Assembly: GCF_902497785.1 (NCBI RefSeq)
Contig: NZ_CABVHK010000004.1
Coordinates: 1 to 64,000 of the forward strand
Length of the DNA: 64,000 nucleotides
Direction of reading: 5' to 3'
DNA from: Pseudomonas fluorescens
GTDB taxonomy: Bacteria; Pseudomonadota; Gammaproteobacteria; Pseudomonadales; Pseudomonadaceae
The notes below the pieces were generated by a model. That model was given only the letters and a program-made list of their open reading frames with translations. It did not search any database and was not told where the DNA came from. Positions 16,459 to 24,899 of this stretch are shown here, in pieces; the stretch's first letter is position 1; every line of letters begins with the position of its first letter. The position numbers and the translations under genes were made by a program.

Positions 16459-19400
16459 GGTCGACCGTCTCCAGCAAATGGGTTTCAACCAGCAACACGG
16501 GAGGATGCTCGGTGACTGTGTTGGGCGGTAGCGAAGGAAAACGGCCTTCGCCACGAGGATTGAGATGAATGACGTGGGTGCGGGAGATCCACTCTCCTTT
16601 GGTATTCAGCACTTGCACGCACACCGCCAGTTCCAGTGTCTCGACCACGGGCGCCATCGGCGCATCACTATTCGGCGGATATCGCAGGCATAAAATCAGC
16701 GGATCTGCTTGCACGACTTGCAGGCTGTCCGTCACTTCATTACTGATCACGTCCTTGCGTTCACGCGCGGTACCGCGGCTGTCGAGTGGGCGGTAAAGCC
16801 GATGGGCGCCAATGCCCAAGCGGTGGGAGGGTTTCCCACTTAACGGTGGCTGGAAGTCGCTTAGTTTCACCCTCGGTAGCTCCAGATGGATATCGCTGGG
16901 TTTGGCGCGCAAAAACAGGTTCTTCAGCAATGAGTCATGCTTGATCAAGCCAAGTTGTGCAGAAGGGGCGTGAAGTAAATCGCCGAGATAACGTTGGTAC
17001 TGATCCAGGGTGTAGTTACCGCGTTCATCGGTGTCCAGGCTCCAGGGCGTGGTTTTGAGCCATTTGTCGTGAGCGCTAATGTTGTAGCGGTTGAACAACC
17101 AAGTGCCGCCAAACTCCAAAACGGTAAACAAAAAGCCGGCCAGGTTGACCCGGAAAAACACGGTGGACAGGCGTGTGCCGGCTGCGGCCCAAGCGGCTGT
17201 GCGTGCCGCGGCACTCCTTGCAGTCACTACTTTAAAAGTGGCGTGCACGGTATGACTAACGCCATAAGCATTAACAGCTGTCATGCCGGCTGCACCCACT
17301 GTAGCAAGAGCAGCACTGCTTTGGGCCGCGCGGTTGCCGCTGCGCGTTGCTTGCTGCCAGTTCTGCTGCTGGGTATTCAGGCTGATTACAGAGGCCCCGA
17401 AACCGAATAAATAGGTAAAGTAACCCAGTCCAACATGCATTTTTCCCATCTGCACATGCACATTCTGCAAGGCGTGATGTTGAAGAGCCTCGACTAACTT
17501 ATCGCTGCGTGCCTTCAGAGCAGTGTCCGCCAGGCTTTGAGCTGCGGTGAACCCAGCAGCTCCGGTAGCGGTTACTGCATTCATCAACTGTCCTAGTTTC
17601 TGTTTGTCTTTCGTCTGTTTCGTCAACTCCCGATAAGTCACCACCAAATTCACCGCCTGCGCCAAAAACACCAACAACCCCAACCCCTCGCTCTTGATCA
17701 AATCTGCCTTCGGCACACTCTGAACCCCCAGCCGAATGTTCTTCAGCAAACTCCTCACCTCCTGCTGCTGCGCCGGTGGAAATACCACCGTCACCCCCGC
17801 CCGAGCCGGGGTGGCGCCGAAGGTGCGCACCGACTGATCCGGCAGTTCGGCAATCGGGCTCAGCGCGCCCGCCAGTCGGCCTTCGAGTTGCGTCAATTGC
17901 GCACGCACCCGAGCTATCTCGTTCTGCAACTCAACCGCCCGTTGGGTCTTGTGTCCCGGCAGGTTTTTGTTGTGGGTAAGCCGGTTGCGCTCACGGGTCA
18001 AACTCTCTTGGTAAGCGCGCTCGCTGAGCACGTCCTTGATGTCGGTTTGCAGCGCCGCGTGTTCGGCCGGGGTGGCGACGGTGAACGTCACTCCAGTGCT
18101 TTTCGCCGCATCGAGGATCCGCGCCGGCAGCGCTTTGGGCAGATGGCGGAACAGTTCGTCGAGGTCGGGGACTTTTCCACCCGCCAGATCGAAGCCTTCC
18201 AGCGCGCGGCTCAGGCCCAGGTTCAACGCTGGGCTGTAGCTGTGTTGCACCGCGTCGGCCATGGCGCGGTTGTATTCGGGCAAATCGTCGAGGGCAGGCA
18301 GGTGCGCTTGTTCGATTTTTCGCAGGGTTTCCAACCAATCGGGCAGATTGCTGAACAGGCCGGTACCCGCATTGGACACCAGGCTGTATTGCACCAGCAG
18401 CTCAGGCCTGACGCGCAGCGGCAAGGTATAGAACGGGGATCGCGTCAACTCCGGGTGTTTTTCCAGATAGCCCAGCAACTTTTCACTGGCGTGGTCGCTG
18501 CGGCAGATGTCTTTGATGCAGGCGTATTCGGCAGCGAAGACCTCGGCCAATTGCTGCGGCTCGTGCGCGTCGTAGTACCAGGCCGAACGATGGTAACGCC
18601 CGGCACATACCAGCATCGTACGGTCAGCGGTGATGCGTTCGAGCAAGCGGTTCCAGCGCCCGAGGTCTGCGCGGTGCTGAAACAACGCGTCGTCCATGGC
18701 GGGGCGGTCGATGAAGTCGTTGATCCCGCGTTTGCCCGTGAAATCGGAGCCCTCGATCACGTCCTCAATGCGTTTGTTTTGTTCCTTGCCGAGCTTGATC
18801 AGCGTTTTGAGGTGCTGCTCAACGAAGTCGGTGGGGGCCATCGCAAAGTGCTGGCGGGTGTAGTAACTGCGGTCCGCGTCGTCAATGGCGCGCCTGTGTG
18901 CAGTGATGTCTGGATTGCCCCCCTGATACTTGAGCATCTTCTGGACTTCGGCTTGGGCTTCCTTGCGCAGCTGCACCAGCTCCGGGGGTGCCGGCACATC
19001 GAGCGGCTCGACCTTGCCGCCCTTGTTCAGGTACTGCAGCAAGGCTTTTCGGGTGTGTTCTCTAGTCGGCTCGGGCAACTGTTGCAGATCGACAAGCAGC
19101 GCATTGACCGCCGGGTCGTCGCTGGCATTGGCCAGGTTGCCGACATCCGCGGGACTGAGCAGGCTCAAGGACTCGATGTAGCAAGCCAGCAAGTAATCGC
19201 GTTCGTTGTGGTCGGCGTTGCTCCAGTCGTCGACCCAACCGACCACGATGTCTTGATATTCGGCCAGATCACGCAGTACGCCGAGGTCGTCCTGTACCAC
19301 GAGGAACAGCGTGTCGTCCTGATAAGCCGGGCGGACCCGCCCGAGAAACTCGCCAATGTGCGCCTCGCGAAAGCGCTGCGGTTGTTCCCACAGATAAGGT

Positions 19401-20068
19401 TCACGTTCGTGCTCGGGGGCATCGCTGACGTGCACGGTCGGCAATAGAACGGCGTCCGGCGGCGACTCGGCTTCCTGCTCTTCGCGGTCTTTTGCGACTT
19501 GTGCCTGCCGGGTCGGAACGCTCGCAATTTCTGCCAACCACTGTTTGCCTTGCTCGACTGTCAGCAAGTGCGTACCACCGGTTTCGCAATCCACCGGGCC
19601 GAGATCGACGACCTGCATGAAGTGCTCGCGTTCGTCGCGGCTGTCGAGCACTTGCGCGCATTTGGCCGCTGTCCATTGCACTTCGGCAAAGTTCACATAC
19701 AGGGTGCTGCGCCTTGAAAACACTAGCGCCGGGCGCTCTTCGATGGGCGTGCGTCGATCACCATCAACCTTGGCGCCCTTGTGCAGCAGGGCGCTGACCA
19801 GACCGTTGAGTACCTGATATTCGTGCAGGTGGCCGGTAACGCTGTCGATGACATACAACCAGCCATCGCGCAGCATGCGAATACCCAGCGGACGGGTCGT
19901 CAGCGCGTAGGGCAATTTCAGTTCGGAGCCGGGGTCGAAGGGCTTTTCCACCAAGCCATAGCGCAGGGGCAGTAACTGCACATGGGTTTTGCGCAGGGGG
20001 CAGGCACCGGGGGAGCCGATGGCGGTTTTCGAAGCGGCCGCCGCCGCAAGATTGGCAGGGTGGGTCAT
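16439..20068 (-). CDS. T6SS effector, VasX/BTH_I2691 family, predicted membrane-acting toxin
   Basis: The protein has 1209 residues. The N-terminal region (about 20-170) has the pattern of the VasX N-terminal domain: CPLRKTHVQLLPLRYGLVE, then LRDGWLYVIDSVTGHLHEYQ. A long helical middle section follows, and the last third holds several hydrophobic segments (about residues 800-1010, for example GLLVFLAQAVNLVVTY and VGLGYFTYLFGFGASVISL). It ends in a soluble tail. Characterised VasX is a pore-forming effector, so membrane disruption is the likely action. The start overlaps the DUF4123 gene by 4 bp and the end overlaps immunity copy 2 by 20 bp. The tail is duplicated in the orphan remnants downstream. 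Confidence 0.82.
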   Translation of the reverse strand: MTHPANLAAAAASKTAIGSPGACPLRKTHVQLLPLRYGLVEKPFDPGSELKLPYALTTRPLGIRMLRDGWLYVIDSVTGHLHEYQVLNGLVSALLHKGAKVDGDRRTPIEERPALVFSRRSTLYVNFAEVQWTAAKCAQVLDSRDEREHFMQVVDLGPVDCETGGTHLLTVEQGKQWLAEIASVPTRQAQVAKDREEQEAESPPDAVLLPTVHVSDAPEHEREPYLWEQPQRFREAHIGEFLGRVRPAYQDDTLFLVVQDDLGVLRDLAEYQDIVVGWVDDWSNADHNERDYLLACYIESLSLLSPADVGNLANASDDPAVNALLVDLQQLPEPTREHTRKALLQYLNKGGKVEPLDVPAPPELVQLRKEAQAEVQKMLKYQGGNPDITAHRRAIDDADRSYYTRQHFAMAPTDFVEQHLKTLIKLGKEQNKRIEDVIEGSDFTGKRGINDFIDRPAMDDALFQHRADLGRWNRLLERITADRTMLVCAGRYHRSAWYYDAHEPQQLAEVFAAEYACIKDICRSDHASEKLLGYLEKHPELTRSPFYTLPLRVRPELLVQYSLVSNAGTGLFSNLPDWLETLRKIEQAHLPALDDLPEYNRAMADAVQHSYSPALNLGLSRALEGFDLAGGKVPDLDELFRHLPKALPARILDAAKSTGVTFTVATPAEHAALQTDIKDVLSERAYQESLTRERNRLTHNKNLPGHKTQRAVELQNEIARVRAQLTQLEGRLAGALSPIAELPDQSVRTFGATPARAGVTVVFPPAQQQEVRSLLKNIRLGVQSVPKADLIKSEGLGLLVFLAQAVNLVVTYRELTKQTKDKQKLGQLMNAVTATGAAGFTAAQSLADTALKARSDKLVEALQHHALQNVHVQMGKMHVGLGYFTYLFGFGASVISLNTQQQNWQQATRSGNRAAQSSAALATVGAAGMTAVNAYGVSHTVHATFKVVTARSAAARTAAWAAAGTRLSTVFFRVNLAGFLFTVLEFGGTWLFNRYNISAHDKWLKTTPWSLDTDERGNYTLDQYQRYLGDLLHAPSAQLGLIKHDSLLKNLFLRAKPSDIHLELPRVKLSDFQPPLSGKPSHRLGIGAHRLYRPLDSRGTARERKDVISNEVTDSLQVVQADPLILCLRYPPNSDAPMAPVVETLELAVCVQVLNTKGEWISRTHVIHLNPRGEGRFPSLPPNTVTEHPPVLLVETHLLETVDHAQKPG

Positions 20069-20931
20069 GCGCGTTCCCCTTCAGTGGCAAAGCGGCAGGC
20101 CAGATCGGCGGCCAGCGCAACGCGCTCGCCGGGCGATTGCAGCGATGGTGTATGGAGCAATCTGGCGATGTGCGGATGCTGTTCGAGTGCCGAGCCATCC
20201 AGCCAGGCCATGACGTTGGCGTAATAAAAAAGCTCGGATTGGCCACTCAGGCCCAGGGCGATGGCTTGTGCTTCCAGCTGTTCAAGCAACGGCCAACGTT
20301 GAGCGACGGTTTCGCCGCAATGGCGTGCAGGAAAGAACGTGAGCAAATGGGCGTCGAGTTCGAGCAATGCACGGCGCCGATCAACCTGTTCCAGTGCTGC
20401 ATTCAGTTCAGGGCTCAGGCGATAGGGTGTCGACAACTCAGGGCATTCAGGCAATCGGGGTTGATGACGCTGCCAACTCGCACTGACGCTATCGGCCGTT
20501 ACCACGCAAGAAAGCGGGCCGAACAAGCGCTGATCGCCGCTGCCGAACAGCGCTTGCGCCACGGCCGCATCGGCCAGGCGCAAAACCACCGGCAGGCCTT
20601 CGGGTAACTCGACGGTCAGCAGTTTGCGTAAATGTTGAGCGACGTCATGCGCGGGTTTGGTGCTGAACAACAATACGCCCCACTCTTCGTGCGCCTGTTG
20701 CAGGTAGAACTGAAAAACCGGATCGTCAGATTGTTGGATCCCCACCAGCAGCGGTGAGATATCCCGCAGCGCGGTGAAGGGCGCGCAGTCATACAGTGCA
20801 ATGGTGCTTGCGCCCGGGCTCAGTTGTTTGAGGCGTTCCGGCAAGTTGCTCAGGGTCGCGCCGTCCAGCAACAGGAAAGCCTGTTGCTCGCTCCAGGGCA
20901 GGTCTTCAGGCAGGGAAGTCGAGAGGCTCAT
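20065..20931 (-). CDS. DUF4123 domain protein, T6SS effector adaptor/chaperone
   Basis: A 288-residue protein of the DUF4123 (Tap/TEC) family, cytoplasmic adaptors that load an effector on its VgrG. The N-terminal core (FLLLDGATLSNLPERLKQL, then LYDCAPFTALRDISPLLVGI) is typical. ATG 20931 overlaps the vgrG stop (ATGA, 20928-20931), and the end overlaps the effector start by 4 bp, giving a strict vgrG-adaptor-effector order. The open frame extends upstream to 21132 inside vgrG but this is not coding. Partner specificity is inferred from position. Confidence 0.88.
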   Translation of the reverse strand: MSLSTSLPEDLPWSEQQAFLLLDGATLSNLPERLKQLSPGASTIALYDCAPFTALRDISPLLVGIQQSDDPVFQFYLQQAHEEWGVLLFSTKPAHDVAQHLRKLLTVELPEGLPVVLRLADAAVAQALFGSGDQRLFGPLSCVVTADSVSASWQRHQPRLPECPELSTPYRLSPELNAALEQVDRRRALLELDAHLLTFFPARHCGETVAQRWPLLEQLEAQAIALGLSGQSELFYYANVMAWLDGSALEQHPHIARLLHTPSLQSPGERVALAADLACRFATEGERA

Positions 20932-22928
20932 GCTTGGGCGGCCTCGCAAATCAGGCAGCGCGAGGCGCGAGTTGAAATCAGTGCTCGGTGTTGCTGCACC
21001 ACGTGGAACGCCACTTCCAGCAAGGGCAAGGCACCGGGCATCAGCGGCTCCGCCGGCAGGCTCACGGGCGGAGTACCGCCCTGCAGAATCGGCACGCTGC
21101 TGAAAATGCCCTCCGGCCCTAGCACCAGCCATTGACCGCCACCCATGATCGCGAGGTGCGCCCCGCCATTGATGACGACTTGTTGCACGGCACTGAAGTG
21201 AAGTTGTTGCATGGCGCTGAGGCGTTGATTGGCAACGCGAACATGTTGATCGCCAAGGACCAACAGGTGGTCGTCCTGCTTGAGTTCGGTCAAACGGTTG
21301 CCATGGGTCAAATGGCGTTCTTCGCCGCGCAGGTCCTGGCTGGAAATGCCGCCGACCACCACGGAGCGCTGGTTGTCGACCTGAATGCGTTCATCGTTCA
21401 GAACGAGTTGCACGAAGTCGCGCTGGGCACGCAGGGCAATCTCCTCGGCACCTTTTCTGTCCTCGATGCGCAGCTCGTTGTAACCGCCACCGCCGGGGCT
21501 GCTCTGGCTACGGAAAATGCTGCGAGTGTGCTCGGCCGGCAAATCCAGTGGCGCCGGTGTCGCGGCGTTGGGCAGGCAGGCAACGACGACGGGTTTGTCT
21601 GGATCGCCATCAGTGAATCCCACCAGCACTTCCATACCGACTCGCGGGATCTGCACACTGCCGTAGCGGTCATGGGCCCAAGCAGTGGCGACACGCAGCC
21701 AGCAACTCGACTGTTCGTTTTGCTGGCCGTCGCGGTCCCAGAGCAACTGGACTTTCACGCGACCGTACTGATCACAGTAAATCTCTTCCCCCGGCGGCCC
21801 CGTAACGACGGCATGCTGGTTGCCCGTCATCCGGGGCTTGGGGTGTTCAAGGGCCGGTCGGTAAATCACATCCCAAGGCGTGGCGACAAATTCGTTACGG
21901 TAACCCTGACGGAATCCATCTTCCGGGTTGGCGTCAGGCATCGACTCCTCAAGCACCTGCGGTTGTAAGCCGACATGCTCGACTTCAGTCAACAACCACA
22001 GTCCATTCCATTCAGCGCGAGGGTGTTCGGTCATCTCGAAAAAATGGCCGCTGCGCATTGCACTTTGATCGCTACGCCCATTCGCTTGCCGGTAATCGGC
22101 GCGGTGGCGCTCCAAGGCTCGATTGGCCAGATGTTTACCGCGGTCTCGATGGGTGAACTGGCCTGGAAAGGCGTAGTCCTCCAGGTGAGGCAGCAGCGGG
22201 TGGCTGGTCTCGCTGTCGAGTTGCACGCGTGGTTTCTCGAAGTCGTAATCACGACGGCTGACGTGCGTGGTTCGGGTTGCCAGTCGCAGCTTGAAACGGT
22301 CAATCACCGGCGCTTCGGCAATCATGCCGCTGTCTTGCCTGTACGCGGTTGGCTGGTCGGGTTTCGAAAAACCTGTTTGATCGTCGCCGAATACCAGCAC
22401 ATGCCCATCGGCGCTGTGCTGGAAATGAAAGTGCAAGCCTTCTTCTTCACACAACCGTTGAAGAAAAAGCAGATCGGTCTCGTACTGAACACAATAAAGT
22501 CGAGGCCGGTACTCGGCGCTTATTTGGAAGCGCCAGGCATCGGCCTGCATGCCCTGGTCCTTCAGCACTTTCGCAATGATTTGCGGCACGCTCTGGTGCT
22601 GGAAAATACGCTGGTTGTGGCAGTGGGTGAGATACGCGAGGTGGGGCACCAAGGTCATCTGATAGCGGGTCAGGCGTTTGCCGCAATCACCTTGAGCGAT
22701 TTGATAGACCTGCCCGTGAAGTCCAGCGCCGTCAGGACCGAAGCGTAGAAAAGCCGAGCGATGCAGCAGTGAATCGAGGTCCAGGTCGGGGCGTTCGCTG
22801 ACCAGCTCGAGTTTGACTTCGTAAGGCCGGTTGAACGCTTCTTTGGCACGGAACTCGAGTACCTGAAGGTCGTGTGGGAAACCTTCAATATCGAGTCTGA
22901 AAGTGACGGGTTTTACGGTGCTGAACAT
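20928..22928 (-). CDS. vgrG: VgrG spike protein of the type VI secretion system (orphan)
   Basis: A 666-residue VgrG (TssI), the trimeric tip of the T6SS needle. It has the gp27-like N-terminal region (VSERPDLDLDSLLHRSAFLR), the gp5-like OB-fold (PPGEEIYCDQYGRVKVQLLW, then SCWLRVATAWAHDRYGSVQIP) and a C-terminal needle repeat region, with no extra toxin domain. I prefer ATG 22928 because AAGGA lies 7 bp upstream; ATG 22934 is also in frame. No structural tss genes are in the window, so this is an orphan vgrG cassette that uses an apparatus encoded elsewhere. It heads the operon vgrG-DUF4123-effector-immunity. Confidence 0.93.
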   Translation of the reverse strand: MFSTVKPVTFRLDIEGFPHDLQVLEFRAKEAFNRPYEVKLELVSERPDLDLDSLLHRSAFLRFGPDGAGLHGQVYQIAQGDCGKRLTRYQMTLVPHLAYLTHCHNQRIFQHQSVPQIIAKVLKDQGMQADAWRFQISAEYRPRLYCVQYETDLLFLQRLCEEEGLHFHFQHSADGHVLVFGDDQTGFSKPDQPTAYRQDSGMIAEAPVIDRFKLRLATRTTHVSRRDYDFEKPRVQLDSETSHPLLPHLEDYAFPGQFTHRDRGKHLANRALERHRADYRQANGRSDQSAMRSGHFFEMTEHPRAEWNGLWLLTEVEHVGLQPQVLEESMPDANPEDGFRQGYRNEFVATPWDVIYRPALEHPKPRMTGNQHAVVTGPPGEEIYCDQYGRVKVQLLWDRDGQQNEQSSCWLRVATAWAHDRYGSVQIPRVGMEVLVGFTDGDPDKPVVVACLPNAATPAPLDLPAEHTRSIFRSQSSPGGGGYNELRIEDRKGAEEIALRAQRDFVQLVLNDERIQVDNQRSVVVGGISSQDLRGEERHLTHGNRLTELKQDDHLLVLGDQHVRVANQRLSAMQQLHFSAVQQVVINGGAHLAIMGGGQWLVLGPEGIFSSVPILQGGTPPVSLPAEPLMPGALPLLEVAFHVVQQHRALISTRASRCLICEAAQA

Positions 22929-23309
22929 CCACATATCCTTGTGTCTATTTCAAGTCACAGGACTTTGCGCGGACTGCCGAAATGGCACAGTCAGACAGAT
23001 CGATATTTAGCGTAGGACGGATCCGTTAATCCGGATCGCTTTCGAAGGTTCTGACCGGACATAGTGAAATCCATAGGAATAGGGTGGGGCTGCGAGGGAG
23101 CTCGCAACGGCGATAAGGGAGGGGCTGGCTCCTGACTGCGGGTGCCGACAGGTTTCGGGTCTTCAGATTGTTGGTGACTACATCAATTGGATTTCGATTT
23201 CCACACGACTCGTGTCGTCGATGTACATTTGCCCCAAGACGTCTGGTGCTGTTGCGCACCGTCAGGGAGTGGTTCAGTGCCTATCGGGCCGATTGTTTGA
23301 GGAGACGTC
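22929..23309. other. Divergent intergenic region between vgrG and the ABC-F gene
   Basis: About 380 bp without a credible gene. It must hold the promoters for the vgrG operon (minus) and for the ABC-F gene (plus). I see no clear -10/-35 pair or repeat, apart from a small GCGAGGGAGCTCGC palindrome near 23091. Confidence 0.5.
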
Positions 23310-24893
23310 ATGACCCAACGATTAATTCAACTTGATCATGTGTCGTTCAACCTGCCCGACGGGCGCGTTTTGTTCAATGACTTGAACCACACCTTCAGTA
23401 CCAGGGCCACGGGAATCGTCGGCGCCAATGGCTGTGGCAAGTCTTTTCTTGGCCGGCTCCTGACGGGGGAACAACTGCCCACCAGCGGCATCGTACGTCG
23501 TGAGGGGCGGGTTTACGCAGTGGCGCAGTTACTGGAACCCGAGCGCTATCCCAGCGTTGCGGCTCTCGCCGGTGTCGACCATATTCTGGCAGCGTTGGAT
23601 CGCATTGCCCAAGGTAGCGTCGACGATGAGGATCATGCGCTGGCCGTCGACCAATGGGATTGCGCCACTCGCCTTGAAGCAGAACTGGAGCAGATCGGCT
23701 TGGGTCATTTGAACGCCGACGCGCGCACCGACGCACTCAGTGGTGGCGAACGGCAACGGGTGGCGCTGCTGGGGGCATGGTTATCCAAGGCTGACTGGCT
23801 CATTCTGGATGAACCCAGCAATCACCTGGATATTGACCAGCAACACAAGCTCGCGCAGCAGATCGACCGCTGGCCTAACGGCCTAGTGTTGATCAGCCAC
23901 GACCGGGGTCTTTTGGAGCACGTGACTGAAATCGTCGAGCTTTCACCCTTAGGGCTGGCGGTTTATGGCGGCAACTACAGTCAGTATGCGGCGGCAAGGG
24001 AGCAAGAACAGCAGTCGTTCCAGTCGGCATTGCAAGGGCAGCGGGCACAGGCCAAGCGCGAGCAACGTGAGATGGCCGTGCAGATGGAGCGTCAGCAGCG
24101 GCGTAATGCACGCGGCGACCGTCAGGCCCGCGAAGGCAATCAGACCAAGCTGATCACCAACGCCCAGAAAGAACGCAGTGAAAACAGTCAGGGGAAATTG
24201 CGCCTCAATCAACAGTTGGCCCGGGAGCAGCAACAACAACGTATTGCAGAGGCGCGTGCCCGGTGTGCGCCGGACATTCAGCGCATGATGCTGTCCCCGG
24301 AAAGCATGGTGCCCAATGGCAAGCTGATACTGCAGCTCAACGACGTCGTGCTGCCGTTCGGTCACACGACGCCCGTCAACCTGACGCTGACGGGGCCAAT
24401 GCGTATGACAATCCTGGGTGCCAACGGTAGCGGCAAGTCGACCCTCTTGCAGGTGATCGCCGGCCGACTGCCTGTGCGCGAAGGCGAGCTCATACGCAGT
24501 TGCCAAGTCGGTTGGTTGGATCAACATGCCGGATTGCAGTACCCCGAACGCACGGCAGTGCAATGGCTCTACCAGAGTAATCCGGAGTTGCCCGAAGCTG
24601 AGACGCGAACCCGCTTGGCCCAGATGGGGATTGATGCGGATCGTGTGATGCTCAAGACTTGTCAGTTGAGTGGGGGCGAACGCCTGAAAATAGCCTTGGC
24701 TGCGCAGCTGCATGCACAACGGCCACCGCAATTGCTGTTGCTGGACGAGCCCGACAACCATATGGACTTGCCCAGTAAAATTGCGCTGGAGCAGATGCTT
24801 AATCAGTACCAGGGGGCGTTGATCGTCGTCTCTCACGACAGCGATTTTTTACAGGCCATTCATCTGGATGCCGAATTTCGTCTCAATAGGTAG
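23310..24893 (+). CDS. ABC-F family ATP-binding protein
   Basis: A 527-residue protein with two ABC ATPase domains and no membrane segments. Walker A motifs are GANGCGKS (about residues 38-45) and GANGSGKS (about 370). The signatures are LSGGERQRVALLGAW and LSGGERLKIALAAQ, and both Walker B motifs end in LDEPSNHLD or LDEPDNHMD. A charged, Gln/Arg-rich linker (about residues 230-320) joins the domains, as in ribosome-acting ABC-F proteins such as Uup or EttA. The ATG has GAGGAG upstream. It is the last island gene, ending 6 bp before the batD stop. A role in translation or antibiotic protection is possible but unproven. Confidence 0.87.
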   Translation: MTQRLIQLDHVSFNLPDGRVLFNDLNHTFSTRATGIVGANGCGKSFLGRLLTGEQLPTSGIVRREGRVYAVAQLLEPERYPSVAALAGVDHILAALDRIAQGSVDDEDHALAVDQWDCATRLEAELEQIGLGHLNADARTDALSGGERQRVALLGAWLSKADWLILDEPSNHLDIDQQHKLAQQIDRWPNGLVLISHDRGLLEHVTEIVELSPLGLAVYGGNYSQYAAAREQEQQSFQSALQGQRAQAKREQREMAVQMERQQRRNARGDRQAREGNQTKLITNAQKERSENSQGKLRLNQQLAREQQQQRIAEARARCAPDIQRMMLSPESMVPNGKLILQLNDVVLPFGHTTPVNLTLTGPMRMTILGANGSGKSTLLQVIAGRLPVREGELIRSCQVGWLDQHAGLQYPERTAVQWLYQSNPELPEAETRTRLAQMGIDADRVMLKTCQLSGGERLKIALAAQLHAQRPPQLLLLDEPDNHMDLPSKIALEQMLNQYQGALIVVSHDSDFLQAIHLDAEFRLNR

Positions 24894-24899
24894 AGAACG

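Noticed and set aside
17888..19447. 519-codon ORF on the plus strand opposite the effector
   Set aside because: It is the complement of the effector gene, whose order and overlaps with vgrG and DUF4123 are convincing.
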